Below, one piece after another: positions 36,279 through 45,114 of a stretch of DNA of 64,000 nucleotides (position 1 is its first letter; each line of letters begins with the position of its first letter). A program made the position numbers and the translations under genes. The notes beneath the pieces were generated by a model, which worked only from the letters and a program-made list of their open reading frames with translations, ran no database searches and was not told the origin of the DNA. Origin of the DNA: Spirochaetota bacterium (lineage in GTDB: Bacteria; Spirochaetota; Spirochaetia; Treponematales; UBA12059); the NCBI GenBank assembly GCA_026398615.1, contig JAPLSN010000019.1, forward strand, positions 62,001 to 126,000, in the 5' to 3' direction.

Positions 36279-36738
36279 ATGCCGTTGGAGACGAAAAAAG
36301 TCCTGTGGACCGTGTTCTCGGTCGGAGTCGTACTCATAGTATTTTTCGGATTGGCGCTCCTCCTGTTCTACCCGAGGAAGGGCTTGGCCCAAGCGCCGGC
36401 ATCGGTCGGGAACGCCCAAGCCGGCCGCGAGCGCCCCGGCCACGACGAAGCCCGCGGTCGCCGCCAGGCCCAGGAAGGTTATGGTCGACGAATACTGGAT
36501 CCAGGCCTCCAGCTTCGCGAGCCGCGAAAGGGCCGAAGGCCTGAAGGCCTCCCTGGCCGAAAAGGGGCTTGCGTCGGTCATCACGGTCAAGGACGTGGAC
36601 GGGAAGAGCTATTTCCGCGTCAGGATCGGGCCGTATTCCAAAAAGGGCGAAGCCGACGGCTGGCTTTCCAGGATCAAGGCCTTCGACGGCTGCGACGAAG
36701 CCTTCGTTTCGAAGACGACCGTCGAACGGACGATCTAG
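36279..36738 (+). pseudogene. SPOR-domain membrane protein gene with a frameshift
   Basis: GGAGGGG lies 6 bases before the ATG at 36279. The first frame gives a short cytoplasmic start and one membrane helix (VFSVGVVLIVFFGLALLLF). A Pro/Ala linker (PAASAPATTKPAVAA) and a complete SPOR domain (VDEYWIQASSF, SYFRVRIGPYSKKGEADGW) then follow in the frame shifted by +1. The break lies at about 36390-36420. SPOR domains bind denuded septal peptidoglycan. The N-terminal anchor and SPOR parts look conserved, so either the frameshift is recent, it is a sequencing error, or a frame change happens during translation. The SPOR part alone could start at ATG 36481. Confidence 0.65.
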
Positions 36739-36863
36739 CTTCCCGCAGGTTCGCACCCGTCAATCCGTCGCGACACGATCCGGGATCGTCCTTGGGATTG
36801 GCCTGACGATTTCCCCCGAACAGCCCCGCAGTTCCACGCCCCCGGTTTTCGAGGAACGGCCAG

Positions 36864-36902
36864 GGCCAATTATCGAAAACTCCCGGTTTTCAATAATTGG
36901 CC
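36864..36902. repeat. Long inverted repeat overlapping the end of the Cys-rich gene
   Basis: The arms at 36864-36880 and 36886-36902 pair over 17 positions with one mismatch and a 5-base loop. The repeat covers the last codons and stop of the minus-strand gene. It could act as a bidirectional terminator between the frameshifted SPOR gene and that gene. Confidence 0.55.
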
Positions 36903-37871
36903 GGGAATCCTGATCGCGAAGCGGCAGCGCTCGTCCCCCGCGATCACGGATTCCAGTACGAGCGCCTCAGTCTCCACGCCAAACACCACGTCATATTTGA
37001 ATTTCTCGTAGCCTGCAGAACAGGCGCACCAGGCGGCCGGCACACCCGCGCCGGACCCATCGATGGTCGACGCTGCGAGCGGGCAGTGGCAGGCCAGGCG
37101 GCGGCGTTCCGTCCGGTCCTCCGACACGAGCCAGCGGTCGGGATCGTAGGGAATCTTCGTCTCGTGGATGATATCGCCGTCGCGAACGCCCCCGAGGACT
37201 TCGGGATGGTCCCGCACGAACCCGACGACGCGGGGAGTGATGCGCTGTTCGAACCAGAGCGTGCCGTCGGCGGCATGCCGGGCGAGGGTCTCGACCTGGC
37301 GGGCGTGATACCCTTCGAGCCATTCCTCGATGGACTTCGCCGCAAGGAAGAACTCGCGTTCGTCGGCAAAAGCTGCCACGGGAATGCCGTGAACGTTCCA
37401 CGCAAGGACGCGGCGCGCGCGTTCGCTTCCGAGCTCGGCTTCCAGCGCGCGGACGAAGGCCGCTGCCGCCGCGGGATACGCTTCCGGCCTGGAACCCGGC
37501 GGCGGGACGCATATGCCGGCCATGACGCGGTCGCGAACCGCGGAGCCTTCCAGGGCGGCGAGCCGCCGGGCATGGGCCGGGATCACGCCGACGGGATTGA
37601 GATAGGCCAGGAGCCGGATGGCGATCCCGTCGTTCCCGATGACCGTGAAATACCTCGCGTACGCCATGACGAGATCCTCGCCGGCTTCTCCCCTCGACGC
37701 GAGTCCCTCCAGATGCCGCTCCACCGCCGCCAGCGGCGCGGTAGCCAGGGTGCCGTCGGATCCCGCCGCTGCCGCTTCGAGCTCCGCAATCCTCGAAATT
37801 GCCGTGTCTGTCGATGGTTCGTCCAGTCCCCTCGCCCGGCAACGATCCCTGAATGCCTTTTCTCCGTGCAT
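36870..37871 (-). CDS. Cytoplasmic protein of unknown function with Cys-rich C-terminus
   Basis: 333 residues. The start at 37871 has GGGAGGG 5 bases upstream. There is no signal or membrane segment. The last 90 residues contain CHCPLAAS, WCACSAGY and GDERCRFAIRIP, a pattern that resembles the C-terminal parts of V4R-like or 2-amino-thiazoline-carboxylate hydrolase-like proteins, where a GDxxCxF ending and Cys residues form a small-ligand or metal site. The N-terminal 200 residues are not recognised. It stands alone, divergent from the DUF4139 gene. Confidence 0.65.
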   Translation of the reverse strand: MHGEKAFRDRCRARGLDEPSTDTAISRIAELEAAAAGSDGTLATAPLAAVERHLEGLASRGEAGEDLVMAYARYFTVIGNDGIAIRLLAYLNPVGVIPAHARRLAALEGSAVRDRVMAGICVPPPGSRPEAYPAAAAAFVRALEAELGSERARRVLAWNVHGIPVAAFADEREFFLAAKSIEEWLEGYHARQVETLARHAADGTLWFEQRITPRVVGFVRDHPEVLGGVRDGDIIHETKIPYDPDRWLVSEDRTERRRLACHCPLAASTIDGSGAGVPAAWCACSAGYEKFKYDVVFGVETEALVLESVIAGDERCRFAIRIPGQLLKTGSFR

Positions 37872-37969
37872 GGAACCCTCCCGCGCATCCGTGCGTGGAT
37901 TCATGCTATGCCAGCCTCCGCCGTCCGTCAATCTCTCCGTCTCCCCGATGCCCCATCCCTCCCGCGAAC

Positions 37970-37998
37970 TTGACCGCCGCCGCGGCCGGACCTACACT
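37970..37998 (+). promoter_or_regulatory. Candidate sigma70 promoter of the DUF4139 gene
   Basis: TTGACC (37970-37975) and TACACT (37993-37998) are separated by 17 bases, about 70 bases before the ATG at 38069. This is a good consensus match in an otherwise GC-rich divergent region. Confidence 0.55.
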
Positions 37999-38068
37999 TT
38001 CAGTGAAGTGCGGCGGCGCCAACCCCGAAAGATCGGGGAAATATCGCGGCCGGTTCGAGAGGTATCGC

Positions 38069-39745
38069 ATGAAACGGTTCATCGTCCTTATGGCTTTCCT
38101 TGCGGGGATGGCGTCCGCGTACGGCCAGCCTCGTCCCGCCCCGACGCCCGTGGTTCCGTCGCCCCAGGTGCTCGCGTCGAAAATCGTCGAGGTCACGGTC
38201 TTTACCGACCGGGCCCTGGTGACGCGCAGGGCGGAACTGGAGCTTGCGGCCGGGGAGCGGACCCTTGTCTTCAGCGACCTGCCCGCGTACATCGATCCTG
38301 CGAGCGTCCAGGTGAGCGGCAAGGGTTCGTTCATGCTCCGCGACGTCCGGGTCGCCGCCCGGCAGCTCGTGCGGGACGTCTCCGAGCAGGCCAACCGGCT
38401 CCAGGACCGCAAGTGGGCGCTCGAGGAAACCCTCGTCGAGAAAAACGACCGGATACGAGAAGCCGAAGCCGAACGAGCCTTCGTGTCGGACATCGCGAAG
38501 AAGATCACCGCGGCGAGCGACCAGGAAGCGGCCCCCATCCTCGAGCCCGACAAGTGGATGAAGATGGTCGACTTCTACCGCGCCCGCTTGGCCGCGATAG
38601 ATGCAGACATACGAACCTCGCGCAAGGACATCGTGAACATCCAGGCCGAACTTTCGAAGGTCGGCCGCGAGCTCCAGGACCTGGGGTCGCAGGGCGCGAA
38701 GAGCGTCAACGAGGTGGAAGCCTCGTTCGATGTCACAACCGCCGGACGCGTCGAGGTGAATCTCTCGTATATCGTCTTCGGATCGTCCTGGCGCCCCGAT
38801 TATTCCCTGCGCGCTTCCTCGTCCACGGCCAGGGTTTCCCTGCATTACCAGGCTCTCGTCCGCCAGAACACGGGCGAGGACTGGAGCGACGTGTCGCTGC
38901 GCCTGTCCACGGCCAAGCCCCAGGTCGGGGGTTCGATGCCCGTCCTTTCGCCATGGATCCTCGATCTCTACCGGGCAGAACCCCGGTACGCAGAACGCCG
39001 CAAGGCCGACGAGGAAATGCTGGCCAAGCCTTCCGCCGCGCCGATGGGCGGAGCTGTCAAGGAGAAGGATGCGCGCGAGGACATGGCGTATGCCCAGGCG
39101 ACCCCCGATGCGGGCGCCACGGCGGTCAGTTTCGCCCTGGCCGGGAAAGCCGCGGTGGCGAGCGACAACAAGGACCGCAAGCTGACGATCGTCGTGCTGG
39201 ACCTGCCGGCGAAATACTCGTATGCCGCGGTTCCCAAGCTCGCGCCCTACGCCTTCTTCAAGGCCACGATCACCAACGCGTCGGACTATCCCTTCCTGGC
39301 CGGCACAAGCCACGTCTTCGTGGACGGCGGCTACGTGGCCGACGCTTCCATCGACAGGGTGCCACCGGGCGGGGAATTCGACGCCGACCTCGGGATCGAC
39401 GAGGGCATCGCCGTGGAGCGCGTCCTCAAGAAGAAATTCGACGAGACCGCGGGAATCATCTCGAAGAAAAGCAAGACGACCTACCAGTACGAGATAACGG
39501 TCAAGAACGGCAAGGCGACCCCGGTGACGATCAAGGTTTCCGACCAGCTCCCGATGCCGGCGAACGAAGCCATCGTCGTGAAGACGCTCGCGCCGCAGTA
39601 CTCCAAGGATACGGAAACCCTCAAAAAGGGCGATTTCGAAACCTTCACCTGGACCCTCGTCCTGGCGCCGAAGGAGGAAACCAGGCTTCCGCTTTCCTTC
39701 AGCGTCGAATATCCCAAGGGCACGCCCATCACCGGCCTCGAGTAG
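38069..39745 (+). CDS. Exported DUF4139 (mucoidy-inhibitor MuiA-like) protein
   Basis: 558 residues with a signal peptide (FIVLMAFLAGMASAYG). An N-terminal beta domain (VTVFTDRALVTRRAELEL) typical of DUF4140/MuiA precedes a coiled coil (about 110-210), then a C-terminal DUF4139 beta region (about 225-558; SYIVFGSSWRPDYSLRAS). GAGAGG lies 6 bases before the ATG. The family is periplasmic or surface-exposed and its function is not firmly known; it was named for a Salmonella mucoidy phenotype. It is transcribed alone from the promoter described upstream. Confidence 0.8.
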   Translation: MKRFIVLMAFLAGMASAYGQPRPAPTPVVPSPQVLASKIVEVTVFTDRALVTRRAELELAAGERTLVFSDLPAYIDPASVQVSGKGSFMLRDVRVAARQLVRDVSEQANRLQDRKWALEETLVEKNDRIREAEAERAFVSDIAKKITAASDQEAAPILEPDKWMKMVDFYRARLAAIDADIRTSRKDIVNIQAELSKVGRELQDLGSQGAKSVNEVEASFDVTTAGRVEVNLSYIVFGSSWRPDYSLRASSSTARVSLHYQALVRQNTGEDWSDVSLRLSTAKPQVGGSMPVLSPWILDLYRAEPRYAERRKADEEMLAKPSAAPMGGAVKEKDAREDMAYAQATPDAGATAVSFALAGKAAVASDNKDRKLTIVVLDLPAKYSYAAVPKLAPYAFFKATITNASDYPFLAGTSHVFVDGGYVADASIDRVPPGGEFDADLGIDEGIAVERVLKKKFDETAGIISKKSKTTYQYEITVKNGKATPVTIKVSDQLPMPANEAIVVKTLAPQYSKDTETLKKGDFETFTWTLVLAPKEETRLPLSFSVEYPKGTPITGLE

Positions 39746-39782
39746 AATTCCGTCCGCCGGGGCCGGTTCGCGCCGGTTCCGG

Positions 39783-42368
39783 TCAACTTTTTTTCGAGTA
39801 CGGCGTATTCGCGAGCGGAAGCTTCGTGCGGAGTTGCCCGTCTCGCGCGTAGAAAGCTCCGGCGATGGCGGAAGCGGTGGGGATCGTCGAGATTTCGCCG
39901 ATGCCCTTGGCGCCGAAGGCCAGAGCGTCCGCCTCCTTCCTGACCATGAGAGTCTCGATGGGTGGAACTTCAGGCGCCCGGAACAGGCCGAGGGTGCCCA
40001 TCCTCGCCGTCGGCCTCCCGTTTTCCACGGGAAAGTCCTCGGTGAGGGCGAAACCCAGACCCATGACCACCCCGCCCTCGATCTGCGCCTCGAGCCCGAG
40101 CGGGTTCACGACGCGGCCCGAATCGTGGACGGCCTTGACGTACTCGACGCGGCCCTCGCCGTCCAGGCGAGCGAGGTGGACCGCGTAGCTGTAGGCCACG
40201 TGGGCCACCGGATGCGCCTTCGTCGAATCGAAAGGATCGGTTTCAGCGAGGAATTCCCCGGCATATTCCGTCCCCGCGACGGCGGCGTAGGGATAGCCGC
40301 CCGCAACGGGCATGCCGCAGGCAGCGAGGGCCGCCGCGGCGTCGAGGCAGGCTCGCCGGCAGGCTTCCCCCGTGATGAGGGTCTGCCGGGACGCGGTCGT
40401 CGTGCCCGAGTCCGGCGTGCGGAAGGTGTCGGGACGGGCGACGGATACACGGTCGGGGCCGATCCCGAGGGTGTCGCAGGCGATCTGGGTGAGTATCGTG
40501 GCCAGGCCCTGCCCGATGCATGCGGCCCCGGTCAGGACTTCGACGCCCTCCGCCCCCACCTTGAGGATGCAGCGGCCGATGTCGCGATGCCCGACGCCGA
40601 TGCCGGTGTTCTTGAACCCGCAAGCCAGCCCGCTCCTTTCAGGAGCCTTGTCGTACTCGTCCTTCACGGCGAGGAGACATTCCACGAGCGCGGTATCCGG
40701 TCCGGCGATCTGCCCGTTCGGAAGCGCGTCGCCGGGGCGGACGGCGTTCCGCCAGCGCAGCTCCCAGGGACTGATCCCGACCTTCGCGGCGAGCAGGTTC
40801 ATGCAGCTCTCCAGCGCGAAGTTGACCTGGGGAACGCCGAAACCGCGGAAGGCGCCGGCCGGCGGATTGTTCGTGTACACGCCGAAGCCTTCGACCATGA
40901 TGTCGGAGAAGGCATAGGGGCCGCCGACGTGCGTCACCGCGCGGTGGAGCACCGGCCCTCCGAGCGACGCGTACGCCCCCGTATCCGCGACGATGCGTCC
41001 TCTCATGCCGAGCAGCCTGCCCCGCTCGTCGCAGCCGACGGTGAGCTCGATGGTCATGGGGTGGCGCTTGGGGTGGACGAGGAGGCTCTCGGCGCGCGAA
41101 AGCGTGGACTTGACGGGACGGCCGCACTTCCAGGCAAGCAGGGCGGCATGATGCTGGACGGTCTGGTCCTCCTTGCCGCCGAAGCCTCCGCCCACGTACT
41201 CGGCCTTGATCCGGATGCGTTCCTCGGGAATGCCGAGGGTCGCCGCGACGTACTTGCGTCCGTCGTAGACGTTCTGTTCGCTCGTATGGACGACGACGAT
41301 GCCTTCCGCGTCGGGCGGCCACGCGAGCGCGCTCTCCGGTTCCATGAACGCGTGCTCGGTGAATGGCGTCTTGAAAGTGCCCTTGGCCACGTGGGTCGCG
41401 CGAGCCAGTGCACCCGCGGCGTCGCCGCGGTCCAGCACGAGTTTCGTGAAGACGTTGCCGCCCGGGTGGAGCTGCGGCGCACCGGGCGCCATCGCGGCTT
41501 CCGGATCGACGAGCGGGGGCAACTCCTCGTACCCGACCCTGACCAGGGACAGGGCCTCCCTGGCCGTTTCGACGCTGTCCGCGGCAACCAGGGCCACCGC
41601 GTCGCCCACATACCTCGTTTCCTCGCCGACGGCGACGAGGGTCGGCCAGTCGGCCGTGAGTTTCCCGATGATGCGCTTCCCGGGAATGTCTTCCCAGGTG
41701 AGGACGGCCGCGACGCCGGGCAGGGCCCGGGCCACGGAGACATCGAGGGACAGCAGCCTGGCGCGGGGAAAGGCGGACCGCAGGGCGGCGCCGTGGAGCA
41801 TACCCCCGACGGCCAGGTCGTCTACGAACTTCGCCTCGCCGCGAACCTTCGCGGCCGCGTCGACGCGGAGGAGGCGGGCGCCGATCGAAGCGTCCATGAC
41901 CGCCGGTCCGGGTATCCCTTCGCGCAGGTACCTGCCCGCGAGAAGTATGCCGCGGACGATCTTGACGTAGCCGGTGCAGCGGCAGATGTTCCGCCTGATC
42001 CCCGCGCGGATCGTTTTCTCGTCCGGATCGGGATCGGCGTCGAGTACGGCCTTCGCGGAGATGACCATGCCGGGAATGCAGAAACCGCATTGGACTGCCC
42101 CTGTTTCGGCGAACGCGGCGGCGAAGGCGTCGAGTTCGCGCGCGGGGAGGCCCTCGATGGTGACGACCGATTTGCCTTCCATCCGTTCGAGCGGAACGAC
42201 GCAGGACGTGATTGCCTTGCCGTCCACGAGCACCATGCAGGCGCCGCACGCCCCCTCCGAGCAGCCGTTCTTGGCGGCGGTGAGGCATTCGACACCCCTC
42301 AAATACTCGAGCAGGCTCGTGCCGCCCTCGGCGGAAACGCCCTTTCCGTTCAGCGTGAAGTGGATCAT
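39783..42368 (-). CDS. [2Fe-2S]-molybdopterin hydroxylase (xanthine dehydrogenase family), FeS and Mo subunits fused
   Basis: 861 residues. The N-terminal plant-type [2Fe-2S] domain (Cys in NGCSEGACGAC) and helical second cluster domain (QCGFCIPGM, RNICRCTGY) fill about 1-155. The molybdenum-cofactor part follows (about 165-861) with VGGGFGGKEDQ, GAFRGFGVPQV and the catalytic-type Glu in GIGEISTIP. There is no FAD domain, as in Desulfovibrio Mop aldehyde oxidoreductase, and no separate FAD gene is next to it. It may hydroxylate a purine or other heterocycle or oxidise an aldehyde; the sequence does not decide. AGGAG lies 6 bases upstream. Confidence 0.88.
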   Translation of the reverse strand: MIHFTLNGKGVSAEGGTSLLEYLRGVECLTAAKNGCSEGACGACMVLVDGKAITSCVVPLERMEGKSVVTIEGLPARELDAFAAAFAETGAVQCGFCIPGMVISAKAVLDADPDPDEKTIRAGIRRNICRCTGYVKIVRGILLAGRYLREGIPGPAVMDASIGARLLRVDAAAKVRGEAKFVDDLAVGGMLHGAALRSAFPRARLLSLDVSVARALPGVAAVLTWEDIPGKRIIGKLTADWPTLVAVGEETRYVGDAVALVAADSVETAREALSLVRVGYEELPPLVDPEAAMAPGAPQLHPGGNVFTKLVLDRGDAAGALARATHVAKGTFKTPFTEHAFMEPESALAWPPDAEGIVVVHTSEQNVYDGRKYVAATLGIPEERIRIKAEYVGGGFGGKEDQTVQHHAALLAWKCGRPVKSTLSRAESLLVHPKRHPMTIELTVGCDERGRLLGMRGRIVADTGAYASLGGPVLHRAVTHVGGPYAFSDIMVEGFGVYTNNPPAGAFRGFGVPQVNFALESCMNLLAAKVGISPWELRWRNAVRPGDALPNGQIAGPDTALVECLLAVKDEYDKAPERSGLACGFKNTGIGVGHRDIGRCILKVGAEGVEVLTGAACIGQGLATILTQIACDTLGIGPDRVSVARPDTFRTPDSGTTTASRQTLITGEACRRACLDAAAALAACGMPVAGGYPYAAVAGTEYAGEFLAETDPFDSTKAHPVAHVAYSYAVHLARLDGEGRVEYVKAVHDSGRVVNPLGLEAQIEGGVVMGLGFALTEDFPVENGRPTARMGTLGLFRAPEVPPIETLMVRKEADALAFGAKGIGEISTIPTASAIAGAFYARDGQLRTKLPLANTPYSKKS

Positions 42369-42394
42369 GTCGTCTCCTGGATGTCGGGCGGGAT

Positions 42395-42850
42395 TCAGCG
42401 CTTGAAGCAGACGTCCACTTCGAACGGTCCATTCGGCGTCGTAAAGGGAATCCCGATGACGGGCGCGATCCTCGGCCACGATATCTGGTGATTGGCTCCC
42501 TGGATGACGACAGGGGGCGAGATTTCGACATCGATCCCGGACAATGCGGTCGTCGCGTTGCCCGAAATGATGTTGGTCAGTTCGGCGATGAGCCCGCAGA
42601 TCATCTCGTCCCCGCCGGAAGTTTCCACGCCGGAAGCCTTGAGAAGGCTGCCAGCCAGGTCCCGCCCGATGCGGATGGCGATGATGCCCTGTGCCGATCC
42701 GGCCAAGCCGATGATCCCCGAGATATCCCAGCGATGGTTCCCCGAATACTCGACGATGAAGGGTTTGCCGGATTGGACATCCAGCGAAAACATGTTCCTG
42801 AACACCGAGACGGCGGCCGAAAGGAAGGGATTGATAATGGCGGTATCCAT
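42395..42850 (-). CDS. cheX: Chemotaxis phosphatase CheX
   Basis: 151 residues from the ATG at 42850, chosen because AAGGA lies 8 bases upstream (an in-frame ATG at 42859 is too close to it). The CheX/CheC hallmark E-x-x-N...N is present in ELTNIISGNA. CheX removes phosphate from CheY and is the typical spirochaete enzyme for this. It lies directly upstream of the hydroxylase gene, in the same direction, 26 bases apart; no other chemotaxis genes are in the window. Confidence 0.88.
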   Translation of the reverse strand: MDTAIINPFLSAAVSVFRNMFSLDVQSGKPFIVEYSGNHRWDISGIIGLAGSAQGIIAIRIGRDLAGSLLKASGVETSGGDEMICGLIAELTNIISGNATTALSGIDVEISPPVVIQGANHQISWPRIAPVIGIPFTTPNGPFEVDVCFKR

Positions 42851-42867
42851 GGTGGGCATCCTTTTGC

Positions 42868-42896
42868 TTGCGGATTCGATCCTTGACTACTAGAAT
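42868..42896 (+). promoter_or_regulatory. Candidate promoter of the VWA-MoxR gene chain
   Basis: TTGCGG (42868-42873) and TAGAAT (42891-42896) are spaced by 17 bases, about 30 bases before the preferred start of the VWA gene. The match is moderate. Confidence 0.4.
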
Positions 42897-42927
42897 ACGA
42901 TAGCTTATGGCTCCGCTCAAGGTCGAT

Positions 42928-45114
42928 ATGGTCAAACGGATCGTTTTTTCGCTTCCCGTGGCGTTCCTGGCGGCCGGACTGCTTGGTCTGCCCCTCCCGG
43001 TTCCCGCTTTCCTCTTTCCCGAAAGGTCGTATGTCGTGGCCGACGGGCCGTCGTTCGCCTCGGGGGACGCGGCCAGGCTGCTGGAGAAGCATCCCAAGGC
43101 CCTGGGCATGGGGTTCGGCGGCATCGCTCCCTTCCCGTCGCTCGTCGCCTCGCCGCCCGGCACGGCCTTCCTGCCCGGGCTCCTTCCCGTCCTCGAGCAC
43201 GCGAAACGGAACGCGCGGCCGTGGGAACGGATCAGCATCGTGACGACCCTGCTCCCGACCGAACAGGAGCTTTCGCGCATGGCGGACTTCGAACGGACGA
43301 CTGGTATGTCCATCTCGTGCGTGACGGAAACGTCGTCCGCTCCGAAGCCGGTCCTCGCGCTGTCCTACCGCATCTCGAGCGGCCAGAAAACCACCAGGAT
43401 TTCCGTCGCTTTCGGGCCGGACGCGGACGCGTGGGACGAAGTCGCCGTCGGGCAGGAGGGCGGAACCGCAGTCGGCTCGAAAGTCGACGAGCTTCCCGCC
43501 GACCGCAGCCTGTCGTTTCCCTTCGACCTGTCGGGTCTTCCCTCGGTTTCGATCGAGGCCAGGGGCGGAAAAGCCCCGTACCGCATCGGGATCCCGGTTC
43601 CCGTGGGGCGGCTCGACGACCCGCGCGTGCTCGTGATCAGCGAACGGAAGGGCATCTCCGGTTTCATCGATTCGGCCTGGCCGACGCGGCGCATAACGGC
43701 TTCCGGACTGGGAACCGCGAACCCGTCCGCCTACGAGCTCGTGGTGGTGGATGGCGGCCCCCTTGCGAGCCTCGGCGAGGCGGGAGATGCAGCATTGCGC
43801 GACATCGTCGTGCGCGGTTCGGGGAGCGTCCTCTTCGTCGCCGATTCGCCGGATTTCGGCCGTCCCGGCGACGCGCCGGCCGTGGAGTCGATCCTGCCCG
43901 TCGAGCTCCTCCCCCGCACCGTCAGGAAGCTGCCCGACATGGCCATACTGGTCCTGGTGGACCGCTCGGGAAGCATGTGGGGCGAAAAATTCTCCCTGGC
44001 CAAGGTCACGGGCGTCGAATTCTTCCGCAACATGAAACCGACCGACCTCACCGCGCTCGCGCTCTTTTCCGACGAGCTCGAATGGGCGCGAAAGTTCCAG
44101 CGGAATTCCGAGGGATCGCCGGGGAAACTCCTGGAGCCGGCGGCGGCCGGCGGCGGCACGGACCTCCATGCCGCACTGTCGAAATGCCTCGACGAGATCG
44201 GGACGGTGAACGTCGAGGAGCGGCACGTCATCGTCGTGAGCGACGGGATCACGAAACCGGCCGACTTCCCGGGCCTCGCCGCCCGGGCCTCCCGCGAAGG
44301 CGTCACCATCTCCGCCGTCGCGGTCGGAGAGGACATGGACGCGACGACGCTCACCGCGCTCGTCGAAGGCACCGGCGGCCACTACTACAGCGTCAAGAAG
44401 CCCGACGAGATTCCCTCCGTGGTGTTCGAGGACAGGATGCGCGCCGCACGGACCTCCTTCGCCGCGGAGCGAACGGCCATCTTCGGCGTGGACGGCGCTC
44501 AGGTCGCCTGGGTCGACGCGATGAGCCGCTTTGCCCCCCGCGATTCGACCAGCGTGCTCTTTGCCGACGAACTCGGCGACCCGTTCTTCATCTCGAGGGA
44601 ATTCGGCGAACGCGCCTGCCTGCTCCTCGCGAGCGACCAGTACGGAACCTACACGAAGGAATTTTTCCGGTCCGAGTCCGCCGTATCGGTCCTCAAGAAG
44701 AGGCTGGACACGCTCTTCGCGGACCGTCCCGTCGACGTCGGGGTCACGCTCCACGCCCGCGGCGCCACGATCACCTTGCGCGGCGAGTCCCTCGTCGCGC
44801 CGTCGGTCACCGTGGCTTCGCCGGGCGGCGAATCGAGGGAAGCGGAAGTCCGTTCACCGGTCAACGGCGCCTTCGCGGCGGACATCGACTCGTCGGGTTC
44901 GTTCGAGATCGTGGTATCGGACCGGGGCGGCGTCGCCGCCCGCTTCCCGCTCGACGTCGCCGCGGGCCTGGCCGGCAGGATGGCCCCCTCGAAGGAGTCC
45001 CTGCGCGAACGCCTGCCGCGGGCCTTCATTCCCGTGAGGGACCGCCGCGCGTGGATCGCGCTTTTCTTCATCGCGTCCCTCGCCGTCACCGCCTGGTCGA
45101 GGTTCGTTTCATGA
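42928..45114 (+). CDS. Membrane-anchored VWA-domain protein
   Basis: About 728 residues. An N-terminal signal or membrane helix (VFSLPVAFLAAGLLGLPLPV) is followed by a glutamine-amidotransferase-like beta region (about 225-320), a von Willebrand A domain with a full metal site (VDRSGSMWG near 345, then GGGTDLH), and a C-terminal helix (AWIALFFIASLAVTAW). AAGG lies before the ATG at 42928; an upstream ATG at 42907 lacks a binding site. The stop overlaps the next ATG. It heads a six-gene overlapping chain with MoxR and DUF58, as in Bat-type clusters. Confidence 0.82.
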   Translation: MVKRIVFSLPVAFLAAGLLGLPLPVPAFLFPERSYVVADGPSFASGDAARLLEKHPKALGMGFGGIAPFPSLVASPPGTAFLPGLLPVLEHAKRNARPWERISIVTTLLPTEQELSRMADFERTTGMSISCVTETSSAPKPVLALSYRISSGQKTTRISVAFGPDADAWDEVAVGQEGGTAVGSKVDELPADRSLSFPFDLSGLPSVSIEARGGKAPYRIGIPVPVGRLDDPRVLVISERKGISGFIDSAWPTRRITASGLGTANPSAYELVVVDGGPLASLGEAGDAALRDIVVRGSGSVLFVADSPDFGRPGDAPAVESILPVELLPRTVRKLPDMAILVLVDRSGSMWGEKFSLAKVTGVEFFRNMKPTDLTALALFSDELEWARKFQRNSEGSPGKLLEPAAAGGGTDLHAALSKCLDEIGTVNVEERHVIVVSDGITKPADFPGLAARASREGVTISAVAVGEDMDATTLTALVEGTGGHYYSVKKPDEIPSVVFEDRMRAARTSFAAERTAIFGVDGAQVAWVDAMSRFAPRDSTSVLFADELGDPFFISREFGERACLLLASDQYGTYTKEFFRSESAVSVLKKRLDTLFADRPVDVGVTLHARGATITLRGESLVAPSVTVASPGGESREAEVRSPVNGAFAADIDSSGSFEIVVSDRGGVAARFPLDVAAGLAGRMAPSKESLRERLPRAFIPVRDRRAWIALFFIASLAVTAWSRFVS

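Noticed and set aside
36390-36420. Programmed ribosomal frameshift in the SPOR gene
   Set aside because: No classical slippery sequence or downstream stimulatory structure is evident, so a mutation or sequencing error is simpler; kept only as a possibility.
39834-42491. Plus-strand frame of 885 codons
   Set aside because: It is the complement of the molybdenum hydroxylase gene, whose cofactor motifs are unambiguous.
42369-43313. Upstream extension of the hydroxylase frame
   Set aside because: The extension runs through cheX and the start of the VWA gene; the true ATG at 42368 has a good ribosome-binding site and begins the FeS domain.
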